19,591 nucleotides of DNA, taken from CAZAXU01 sp964489245 (lineage in GTDB: Bacteria; Bacteroidota; Bacteroidia; Flavobacteriales; Flavobacteriaceae). Both the position numbers and the translations under genes were made by a program. The notes under the pieces were generated by a model. The model saw only the letters and a list, made by a program, of their open reading frames with translations, did no database searches and was not told where the DNA came from. Below, in pieces: positions 7,730-13,784 of the stretch. Numbering within the stretch: the first letter of the stretch is position 1; each line of letters starts with the position of its first letter. The DNA is taken from NCBI GenBank assembly GCA_964489245.1, contig CAZAXU010000037.1, positions 1 to 19,591 on the forward strand, given 5' to 3'.

Positions 7730-8833
7730 TTATTCAAGTTTAGAATAAAAATGAAATTGATAAGCATCGTCTGAAGGATAGAAAATATGATATAAATCTT
7801 CCAAGACTTGGTCGGGATGAGCGGCAGATTGTTCAAAATAAATCACACCGCCGGTTTTTCCTTTTTTGAGATTATATGTAAAAATCCGATTTTTGATAAA
7901 AGATTTAAAACCTTTAACCTGTGGAATTTCTTTAGATAATTTTGACATGCTTTCTGTCATTCCCGGATTAAGCCATACGTCTGCTTGTGGCAATTTGAGT
8001 AATACATTTTCAAAATTCAGATTGATACTTCCCGTATGGGAATCTTTTTGCCAAAGATATTTTCCTCCGGCATCGGAAATGAGTCGGGCTGCATAACTTT
8101 TTCCTCCGGGGACAAACCATTTGTCACCAAAATGCCCGCCCTGAAACACTTTAACTTTTTGTTGGGTTAACTTGTTTTTAATATGAATATATTTTTGTTC
8201 AATCCGATCAAAAATAGAATCGGCTTGTTGTTCTTTTGAAAACAGAATGCCAAATACTTTAATCCACTCTGCTCTGCCTAGCGGAGTTGTTTCCGTCCAA
8301 TCGGCATTAAACAAAACGGGAATATTGTTTTTTTGAAAAATATTAAAATATTTTTGATCATTTCCTGTAGAAAAAACCATAAGAAGTTCGGGTTTTAGCA
8401 AAAGTATCTGCTCGATGTTGACTTGCATACCATTCCCGATTTCTTTAATCTTTTTTTCGTCTATTCTTTTACGAAAAATTTCTGATGAGATATATTTGGT
8501 ATTGGGAAAAGCAATGAGTTTATCAACTTCACCAAGCATTTCCAGTGCAGGCAAATGCGTCGTTGAGGTAACCACAATGTTTTGGATTGGAATGTCAATA
8601 ACGGGATAGTTGGAGAGAGAGTCCGGAATCTTTTCATTTTTTCTTCGCAAGACATACTGAAAGCTTTCACCGCCTTGCCAGGCATTGATAACCCGCAAGA
8701 TTTTGTATCCGGAGTGATCATCTATCTGAAAGTGAGTGGCATACTTGTTTGCGTGTTTGTTCGTAATATTTTTTTGGTGCGTTTGTTTGCACGAGATGAT
8801 GCTTAAGAATAACAAAAAAAATATATGTTTCAT
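7730..8833 (-). CDS. BtuF-like periplasmic binding lipoprotein of an ABC importer
   Basis: This 367-residue protein starts with a lipoprotein signal peptide whose lipobox IISC places the acylated cysteine at C15. The body matches the metal/cobalamin TroA-like binding fold: IVVTSTTHLPALEMLGEVDKLIAF (86-109) is the usual first lobe motif, NIEQILLLKPELLMVF (139-154) the conserved 'E-x-I-x-x-L-x-P-D-L' region, and GGKYLWQ with FENVLLKLPQADVWLNP (256-290) the second lobe. It should deliver ligand to a FecCD permease, most simply the one at 5308-6306. Its start lies only 2 bases after the def stop, so it is probably co-transcribed with ruvX and def. Ligand identity is not determinable; cobalamin or a siderophore-like compound is likely. 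Confidence 0.85.
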   Translation of the reverse strand: MKHIFFLLFLSIISCKQTHQKNITNKHANKYATHFQIDDHSGYKILRVINAWQGGESFQYVLRRKNEKIPDSLSNYPVIDIPIQNIVVTSTTHLPALEMLGEVDKLIAFPNTKYISSEIFRKRIDEKKIKEIGNGMQVNIEQILLLKPELLMVFSTGNDQKYFNIFQKNNIPVLFNADWTETTPLGRAEWIKVFGILFSKEQQADSIFDRIEQKYIHIKNKLTQQKVKVFQGGHFGDKWFVPGGKSYAARLISDAGGKYLWQKDSHTGSINLNFENVLLKLPQADVWLNPGMTESMSKLSKEIPQVKGFKSFIKNRIFTYNLKKGKTGGVIYFEQSAAHPDQVLEDLYHIFYPSDDAYQFHFYSKLE

Positions 8834-8835
8834 GC

Positions 8836-9414
8836 CTATTTTTTCTTTGGAAATTTCATCCGATAGTCCACATCAATTTTTCCTTTGCTGATATTTTCTA
8901 ATTTTCTTTTAAGCAATCTTTTTTTGATTGGGCTGAGATGGTCAGTGAACATAATGCCTTCTAAATGATCATATTCATGTTGAATCACACGTGCCAAAAT
9001 ACCACTGATTTCTTCGGTGTGTTTTTTGAAATTTTCGTCATAATATTCAATCTCAATCGTGTCATGTCTTCTGACGTCTTCATTGATATTCGGAATGCTT
9101 AAACAACCTTCCGTAAAAGCCCACTCGTCTCCGAATTCGTCAAGCATTCTGGCATTGATTAAAACTTTTTTGCCCGGCATGTTCTTTTTTTCTTCATCGG
9201 AAAGTCCGTCTAATTCTGCAAAGGGTGTAGGGTCAAGAACAATCAATCGGATAGATTTGTTAATCTGTGGTGCTGCCAGTCCAACCCCGTTTGTGGCATA
9301 CATGGTTTCAAACATATCCTCAATCAATTTATCCAGATTCGGATAATTCTTGTCAATGTCTTTTGCAATTTTTCTCAAAACGGGCTCTCCATAAGCCATT
9401 ATAGGTAATATCAT
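8836..9414 (-). CDS. def: Peptide deformylase
   Basis: This enzyme removes the formyl group from the N-terminal methionine of new proteins in the cytosol. All three family motifs are intact: GVGLAAPQ (43-50), EGCLS (102-106) and HEYDH (146-150). C104, H146 and H150 act as metal ligands and E147 as the catalytic glutamate. At 192 residues it has normal length, with a short acidic insertion at about 63-80 and a basic tail (PKKK). It is the middle gene of ruvX-def-lipoprotein: the ruvX stop lies 17 bases upstream and the lipoprotein start 2 bases downstream. The functions in this cluster are unrelated, which suggests a housekeeping transcription unit rather than a pathway. Confidence 0.97.
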   Translation of the reverse strand: MILPIMAYGEPVLRKIAKDIDKNYPNLDKLIEDMFETMYATNGVGLAAPQINKSIRLIVLDPTPFAELDGLSDEEKKNMPGKKVLINARMLDEFGDEWAFTEGCLSIPNINEDVRRHDTIEIEYYDENFKKHTEEISGILARVIQHEYDHLEGIMFTDHLSPIKKRLLKRKLENISKGKIDVDYRMKFPKKK

Positions 9415-9431
9415 TTTCTTGTTGTTTGTTT

Positions 9432-9839
9432 TTATTTATAAAGATATGACTGCAAAATCAATGCCGCACTCACTTGATCAATCAAGGCTTTATTGCGTCT
9501 TTTTTTTCTTTTTAATCCGCCTTGAATCATGGATTCAAAAGCCATCTTTGATGTATATCTCTCATCTTCCCGGACCATTTCAATATCGGGATATTGTTTG
9601 TGAAAATCCTCAATAAACTTCTTGATGTTTTTTTCGATTGGATTTGGATTACCTTCCAAATCTAAACTCTCCCCGACAACAATTTTTTCCACATTATTTT
9701 TGCTTAGATATTTTCCTAAAAAATCAAATAGTTCACCTGTACTGACTGTAGTCAGTCCGCTTGCAACAATCTGTAAATCATCCGTTTCTGCAATTCCGGT
9801 GCGTTTTTTTCCATAGTCGATGCCCAAAATTTTTCCCAT
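9432..9839 (-). CDS. ruvX: Holliday junction resolvase-like nuclease RuvX (YqgF)
   Basis: This 135-residue RNase H-fold protein has the normal family length. Visible motifs are ILGIDYGKKRTGIA (4-17) with D8, VVGESLDLEGNPNP (54-67), the DERYTSK segment (92-98), and IDQVSAALILQSYL (120-133) with D121 as the last acidic residue. The family acts in nucleic-acid processing and has been linked both to Holliday junction resolution and to pre-16S rRNA maturation. It is the first gene of the ruvX-def-lipoprotein cluster. A perfect -7 promoter box ends only four bases before the start codon, so the transcript may have little or no leader. Confidence 0.95.
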   Translation of the reverse strand: MGKILGIDYGKKRTGIAETDDLQIVASGLTTVSTGELFDFLGKYLSKNNVEKIVVGESLDLEGNPNPIEKNIKKFIEDFHKQYPDIEMVREDERYTSKMAFESMIQGGLKRKKRRNKALIDQVSAALILQSYLYK

Positions 9840-9843
9840 ATGG

Positions 9844-9851
9844 CAAAGGTA
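9844..9851 (-). promoter_or_regulatory. -7 box immediately before ruvX
   Basis: The minus strand reads TACCTTTG (TAnnTTTG), with its last base five positions before the A of the ruvX start codon. Transcription would begin at or within a couple of bases of the ATG. No good -33 TTG is visible. Confidence 0.45.
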
Positions 9852-9893
9852 GTAATTATTGTTTAATCCTGTGACTATTTGGCGGTTTAATTG

Positions 9894-9901
9894 TATATTT
9901 G
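9894..9901 (+). promoter_or_regulatory. -7 box for the nif3-like operon
   Basis: TATATTTG is a full TAnnTTTG match 23 bases upstream of the nif3-like start codon. It is divergent from the ruvX box 42 bases away. No clear -33 TTG is present at 17-23 bases upstream. Confidence 0.5.
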
Positions 9902-9924
9902 CTAACAGTCAAAAATTTTAAGAA

Positions 9925-11019
9925 ATGAAAATCAAACAAGTCATACAAGAAATAGAAAAAATTGCACCGCTTGCATATGCCGAAGATTTTGATAATGTCG
10001 GTTTGTTGGTGGGCAATTCAGATGATGAGGCAAAAGGAGTGCTTATTGCTCATGATGTTTTGGAAAATGTGATTGATGAAGCCATTGAGAAAAACGCTAA
10101 TCTGATTGTGAGTTTCCATCCGATTATTTTTAAAGGACTGAAAAAACTTAATGGGAAAAACTATGTAGAACGTGTGGTGATGAAAGCCATTAAAAACAAT
10201 ATTGCCATTTATGCCATACATACAGCTCTGGACAACCAATATTTTGGTGTGAGTGGCATTTTGGCAAAGAAATTAGGCTTGCAAAACCGACGAGTTTTAT
10301 TGCCACAACAAAAAACTTTAAGACAATTGGTCACTTATGTTCCGATTGCAGATGCAGAAAAGTTGCGACATAGTCTTTTTGATGCGGGAGCCGGAAAAAT
10401 TGGCAAATATGAAGCTTGTAGTTTTAACATGCAAGGAACAGGGAGCTACAAACCGACTGAAGGAGCAAATCCTTATATCGGAAGAGTTGGCAAGCACCAT
10501 CGAGAATCCGAAGAGCGCATTAGTGTGATTTTTCAAAAGCACTTACAATCTGAAATATTGGACGCATTATTTGATGCGCATCCGTATGAAGAAGTGGCAT
10601 ATGAAATTTTTGAGATTTTAAATGATAACCAAGAGATAGGTTTGGGCATCATAGGCAGTTTGCCTGAGCCCGTGGAAGAGTTGAAATTTTTAAAGCAACT
10701 TAAAAAAGATTTGAACTTGGGGTGTATCCGTCATTCAAAGCTCATAGGAAAGCCTATTAAAAAAATAGCCGTATTGGGAGGGACCGGGGCTTTTGCCATT
10801 GAAAAAGCAAGACGTGCGGGTGCAGATATTTATATTACGGCAGATGTGAAATATCACGAGTTCTATCAAGGTGAAAATCAGATGATAATTGCAGATGTCG
10901 GTCATTTTGAAAGCGAACAGTTCACAAAATCGTTTTTATTTGATTTTCTTACAAAAAAATTTAGTAATTTTGCAGTTGCTTTATCGGCAACCAAAACAAA
11001 TCCTATCAATTACTTATAA
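9925..11019 (+). CDS. NIF3-like dinuclear metal centre protein
   Basis: This 364-residue member of the NIF3/YbgI family forms a toroidal hexamer in known structures, with two metals per subunit. Databases often label it GTP cyclohydrolase 1 type 2, although its physiological reaction is unsettled. Family landmarks are APLAYAEDFDNVGLLVG (14-30), SFHPIIFKGLKKLNGKNYVER (63-83), AIHTALDN (97-104) and the C-terminal GHFESEQ (326-332). Candidate metal ligands are H65, D103, H327 and E331. The first His of the usual HH pair is F64, which I regard as typical of this phylum. Residues about 130-235 form the inserted PII-like domain seen in longer family members (GAGKIGKYEACSF, PYIGRVG). The downstream coiled-coil gene starts 3 bases after the stop. 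Confidence 0.93.
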   Translation: MKIKQVIQEIEKIAPLAYAEDFDNVGLLVGNSDDEAKGVLIAHDVLENVIDEAIEKNANLIVSFHPIIFKGLKKLNGKNYVERVVMKAIKNNIAIYAIHTALDNQYFGVSGILAKKLGLQNRRVLLPQQKTLRQLVTYVPIADAEKLRHSLFDAGAGKIGKYEACSFNMQGTGSYKPTEGANPYIGRVGKHHRESEERISVIFQKHLQSEILDALFDAHPYEEVAYEIFEILNDNQEIGLGIIGSLPEPVEELKFLKQLKKDLNLGCIRHSKLIGKPIKKIAVLGGTGAFAIEKARRAGADIYITADVKYHEFYQGENQMIIADVGHFESEQFTKSFLFDFLTKKFSNFAVALSATKTNPINYL

Positions 11020-11022
11020 GAA

Positions 11023-11838
11023 ATGAGCAAAACAACAGAACTTACAGTAGAAGAGAAACTAAGATTAATATATGATTTGCAATTAATCGATTCAAGAATT
11101 GATCAAATCAAAAGTACCAGAGGAGAGCTTCCGTTAGAAATTGAAGATATGGAAGATGAAATTGCAGGACTGCAAACTCGAAAAGAAAAAATTCTGGAAA
11201 AAATAAGTGAAGCGGAAGAAGAGATTAAAAAAAGAGAGATATCAATCGAGGATTCCAACAAACTGATTGAAAGATATACCGAGCAACAAAAAGATGTGAG
11301 GAATAACAGAGAATTCGAAGCCTTAGCTAAAGAAATCGAATATAAGGAGTTGGAAATCCAATTGGCAGAAAAGAAAATCAAAGAAGCCAAGTTTGAGATT
11401 GAAAAATTAACAGGAATGATTGATGGAGTGAAAGCAGAGGAAGAAGGAGAAAAAGATCAAATGGGCATTGATGCTTTGATTAAAGATAGAGAAGAAAATC
11501 TTGCACACAAAAGAGAAGAATTGGCTGTTTTGATGCAAGAAACAGAGAAAGAGGAAACCTTGTTGCAAAAAAGAGGTGATAAAATCAGAAAAGATATAGA
11601 GGAAAGATTATTGAATGCCTATGATCGATTGAGAAAAAATTTTAAAAACGGTTTGGCCGTTGTTTCCATTGAAAGAGGGGCATCCGGAGGTTCTTATTTC
11701 ACCATTCCACCGCAACGTCAGATGGAAATAAGAATGAGAAATAGAATCATTGTCGATGAACACAGTGGTAGAATTTTGGTTGACGAGGAATTGGCAAAAG
11801 AAGAAAGAGAAAAGATTAGCAAATTGGTCGAAGGATAA
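11023..11838 (+). CDS. Coiled-coil protein of the C4 zinc-ribbon family, cysteines lost
   Basis: This 271-residue protein is almost entirely charged helix from about 8 to 205, with strong heptad character (long runs of E, K and L), so an extended coiled coil is expected. The C-terminal part, GLAVVSIERGASGGSYFTIPPQRQ (210-232) and IIVDEHSGRILVD (242-254), aligns with the zinc ribbon of the zf-RING_7 family. The four positions that carry cysteine in other lineages are S221, S224, D245 and S248, so zinc binding is not expected. Some relatives are called CdsZ and implicated in RNA- or ribosome-linked processes; the role here is unknown. It is the second gene of the operon with the nif3-like gene, and pairing of these two genes is common in bacteria. 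Confidence 0.88.
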   Translation: MSKTTELTVEEKLRLIYDLQLIDSRIDQIKSTRGELPLEIEDMEDEIAGLQTRKEKILEKISEAEEEIKKREISIEDSNKLIERYTEQQKDVRNNREFEALAKEIEYKELEIQLAEKKIKEAKFEIEKLTGMIDGVKAEEEGEKDQMGIDALIKDREENLAHKREELAVLMQETEKEETLLQKRGDKIRKDIEERLLNAYDRLRKNFKNGLAVVSIERGASGGSYFTIPPQRQMEIRMRNRIIVDEHSGRILVDEELAKEEREKISKLVEG

Positions 11839-11863
11839 TAGATTCATATAAAATTAATAAATT

Positions 11864-11892
11864 GCCTCAAATTTATTTTGAGGCTTTTTTTT
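11864..11892 (+). terminator. Strong intrinsic terminator after the nif3-like operon
   Basis: GCCTCAAA (11864-11871) pairs perfectly with TTTGAGGC (11877-11884) around a five-base loop, followed by eight T residues (11885-11892). It sits 26 bases after the coiled-coil gene's stop. The last T is the base directly before the ATG of the O-methyltransferase gene, so the structure also occupies that gene's initiation region. Confidence 0.9.
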
Positions 11893-12528
11893 ATGTTTAC
11901 ATCTGAGCAAATACAAGAATATATAGAACAATTTTCTGCGCAACAATCGGATTTGTTGCGTAAATTGGAAAAGGAAACTTTTCAAAAAGCGGTTTTTCCG
12001 CAAATGATTAGCGGCAATTATCAAGGACGTTTGTTGAGTATGATTTCAAAACTCAAACAACCTGAACAAATTTTGGAAATAGGCACTTTCACGGGCTATG
12101 CTACTTTGTGCTTGGCAGAAGGACTTGCAGTGGGAGGAACTATTCATACCATTGACAAAAATGACGAACACCAAGCCATACAAAATAAATATTTTAAAGT
12201 CTCCGGATATGGCGAACAAATTAAGCAATACTTAGGCGATGCAATGGAAATCGTTCCTCGGATAAACAAAGAGTTTGATTTGGTTTTTATCGATGCCGAT
12301 AAAAAAAACTATCCGAAATATTTTGATATAATCTTTCCTAAAATGAAAAAGGGAGGACTAATTTTGTCTGACAATGTGCTTTGGTACGGAAAAGTGTTGA
12401 ATGAAAATGAGAAAGACAAAGAAACCCGAGCCATTCAGACATACAACGAGATATTAAAAAATCACCCGAGCATTGAGGTGATTATTCTTCCGGTTAGAGA
12501 CGGCATTTCAATGGCTCGGGTGAAATAA
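11893..12528 (+). CDS. SAM-dependent O-methyltransferase (COG4122/methyltransf_3)
   Basis: This is a 211-residue, probably cytosolic catechol-type O-methyltransferase. The SAM-binding motif is ILEIGTFTGYATLCLAEGL (60-78); IHTIDKN (84-90) supplies the ribose-binding acidic residue. VFIDADKKNYPKYFD (131-145) and ILSDNVLWYGKV (157-168) carry the metal-binding set, with D134, D160 and N161 as likely ligands. The C-terminal LPVRDGISMARV (199-210) is the usual family end. The open frame extends upstream to a TTG at 11878, inside the terminator stem, but the ATG at 11893 fits the family N-terminus, so I chose it. The substrate is unknown; small catechols or phenylpropanoid-like compounds are typical. 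Its transcription is puzzling because a terminator abuts the start. Confidence 0.9.
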   Translation: MFTSEQIQEYIEQFSAQQSDLLRKLEKETFQKAVFPQMISGNYQGRLLSMISKLKQPEQILEIGTFTGYATLCLAEGLAVGGTIHTIDKNDEHQAIQNKYFKVSGYGEQIKQYLGDAMEIVPRINKEFDLVFIDADKKNYPKYFDIIFPKMKKGGLILSDNVLWYGKVLNENEKDKETRAIQTYNEILKNHPSIEVIILPVRDGISMARVK

Positions 12529-12566
12529 CAAAAAACTGATGATTTACAAAATTGCTGATGAGAAAA

Positions 12567-13019
12567 TTATTTCTGATAAAAGTAGTCGTCTCTAAGTATA
12601 TCATTTGATCCGTCGATTACCGGCATGGAAAACTCCAATTTGCTTCCTGACAGTTCGGAGATGGTCAAATCGTCTAAAACATTATGGTTCACCGAAGAAG
12701 AATAATATCTTAATCTAAGCATGATTATTGATGTATGATCAAAAAGCTCCCATGTGCCGTCTTGTTTCACTGTTCCGTTATCATATTTTTTATAATGATT
12801 ATCCGTGTTGAAAACAAATTTGCAGTTTGTAATGGATGTATGAGTTGTTTCATTTCCATTAACAAACCGGATCACTTCAACACCTTTCCAATCGTGGGCG
12901 GTCAATAATTCTGAATTTGAAGCAGTTTCCGGCGGGTCTGTTTTTTCTTTCTTTTTTCCGCATGAGGAAAAAGAGATAAACAGCATCAACAAACCGGATA
13001 AAAAAACAATATTTTTCAT
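12567..13019 (-). CDS. Small lipoprotein, lipocalin-like
   Basis: This is a 150-residue lipoprotein: a hydrophobic signal (2-19) ends in a lipobox with the acylated cysteine at C20, followed by a lysine-rich linker (GKKKEKTDPP). The mature domain has features of the short lipocalin-like lipoproteins common in Bacteroidota: an early LLTAHDWKGVEV motif (39-50), strands such as CKFVFNTDNHYKKY (66-79), GTWELFDHTSIIML (88-101), and a final strand region. It is probably anchored to the outer membrane facing the periplasm or the surface. No function can be assigned, and an unrelated eight-stranded barrel is possible. It converges with the O-methyltransferase gene across 38 bases and is divergent from the His-rich gene. 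Confidence 0.75.
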   Translation of the reverse strand: MKNIVFLSGLLMLFISFSSCGKKKEKTDPPETASNSELLTAHDWKGVEVIRFVNGNETTHTSITNCKFVFNTDNHYKKYDNGTVKQDGTWELFDHTSIIMLRLRYYSSSVNHNVLDDLTISELSGSKLEFSMPVIDGSNDILRDDYFYQK

Positions 13020-13051
13020 GATTTTTTATATTTTAAAACCTAAAAGCAACA

Positions 13052-13059
13052 CAAAGATA
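13052..13059 (-). promoter_or_regulatory. -7 box for the small lipoprotein gene
   Basis: The minus strand reads TATCTTTG, a full TAnnTTTG match, with its last base 33 positions upstream of the lipoprotein start codon. No TTG is at the -33 distance. Confidence 0.45.
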
Positions 13060-13132
13060 CAAGTGTTTTAAAAGTGGTTTGAAAAAAAAGTATAAAGTGT
13101 AGTAACAAATTTACAAACACTTCAATTTCATT

Positions 13133-13173
13133 TATAAACGACTTTTTTAAGACACATGTCGTTTGTAACTTTG
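13133..13173 (+). promoter_or_regulatory. Promoter with overlapping inverted repeat before the His-rich gene
   Basis: TAACTTTG (13166-13173) matches the -7 consensus. An inverted repeat overlaps it: TATAAACGAC (13133-13142) and GTCGTTTGTA (13158-13167) match at nine of ten positions, with a 15-base spacer. Inside the repeat is a smaller dyad GACA-CA-TGTC (13151-13160). The arms fall at about -47 to -38 and -22 to -13, where a repressor would block polymerase. The gene start is 107 bases downstream. Which regulator binds is unknown; a metal or redox sensor would suit the gene. Confidence 0.45.
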
Positions 13174-13279
13174 ATTACGAGATTTTATAATTATTCCGGA
13201 TAAATTTGTGGAATTATAAAGAAGAGGCATATAAGACATTAATAAACTGATTTGCAATAAAATATAAAAACATAAACAC

Positions 13280-13699
13280 ATGAAAATAGCTGTAGCAACA
13301 AACAACAGGAAAACCATAGCAAAAAGAACAGGTAGGGCTTCTGAATTCGCAATTTATCATATTGACAATAATCAAATAAATCGAATTGAGTATAGAGAGA
13401 ATAAACATGCGCATCATCACCATGACGACGATGAACATCAACCTCATGAAGGAAGACATGGCAGAGGAGATGGACACGGGCATGGGCGACGCCATCATGA
13501 ACATCACCATGAACACGGGCATCACAGCCATGACGAAGTGGTCGAAACATTGAAAGACATAGATATGCTTTTGGTTCGTGCCGTAGGAAAATATATGAGA
13601 CAAGATTTGATCGACGGCAAGATTCCTTTTCAAAGAGTGGCAGGAGAAAATATAAGCGATGTGATTCAAAACTATTTGAAAAGTCAGGAAACAGAATAA
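13280..13699 (+). CDS. NifX/NifB-family (dinitrogenase Fe-Mo cofactor type) protein with His-rich insert
   Basis: This is a 139-residue protein. The N-terminal MKIAVATNNRKTIAKRTGRASEFAIYHI (1-28) and C-terminal MLLVRAVGKYMRQDLIDGKIPFQRV (96-120) match the two halves of the small RNase H-like fold that binds Fe-Mo cofactor precursors in NifX and NifY. Stand-alone relatives of unknown role are widespread in organisms without nitrogenase. Between the halves, residues 43-84 hold 19 histidines plus many Asp and Glu, a likely metal-binding loop for nickel, zinc, cobalt or similar ions. No nif genes are nearby, so nitrogen fixation is not implied; metal storage, delivery or sensing is an inference. 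It appears to be a single-gene unit with its own promoter and inverted repeat, and its leader resembles that of the DUF4301 gene. Confidence 0.85.
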   Translation: MKIAVATNNRKTIAKRTGRASEFAIYHIDNNQINRIEYRENKHAHHHHDDDEHQPHEGRHGRGDGHGHGRRHHEHHHEHGHHSHDEVVETLKDIDMLLVRAVGKYMRQDLIDGKIPFQRVAGENISDVIQNYLKSQETE

Positions 13700-13720
13700 A
13701 TATTTCAAATAAAATATTAT

Positions 13721-13752
13721 TACTTTTGTAACGGAAAATCAATTGATTTTCC
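13721..13752 (+). promoter_or_regulatory. Promoter plus perfect 20-bp palindrome before the M3 peptidase gene
   Basis: TACTTTTG (13721-13728) matches the -7 consensus. Four bases later a perfect palindrome begins: GGAAAATCAA (13733-13742) is followed directly by its reverse complement (13743-13752) with no loop. The predicted start of transcription (about 13735) lies in its first bases. A loop-free dyad at the start site suits a dimeric DNA-binding protein more than an RNA hairpin. The peptidase ATG is 32 bases further on. Confidence 0.5.
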
Positions 13753-13784
13753 ATTATTACTTTTCTTGTCTTAAACTCATAAAA

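Noticed and set aside
9473..9486. Palindrome CTTGAT-CA-ATCAAG resembling an FNR site
   Set aside because: It lies inside the ruvX coding sequence and its two-base centre does not match the four-base spacing of FNR boxes.
11878..11892. TTG start giving a five-residue longer O-methyltransferase
   Set aside because: The extra codons lie in the descending stem and T-tract of the terminator; the ATG at 11893 fits the family N-terminus.
13280..13699. His-rich gene as evidence of a nitrogen fixation cluster
   Set aside because: Stand-alone members of this family are common without nitrogenase, and no other nif gene is in the window.
13214..13754. Long minus-strand open frames opposite the His-rich gene
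   Set aside because: They are shadows produced by the CAT/CAC-rich histidine codons; the plus-strand frame has family motifs and its own promoter.
13743..13784. TTG start giving a 14-residue longer M3 peptidase
   Set aside because: The codon lies in the middle of the palindrome and the added residues do not resemble the family; the ATG at 13785 does.
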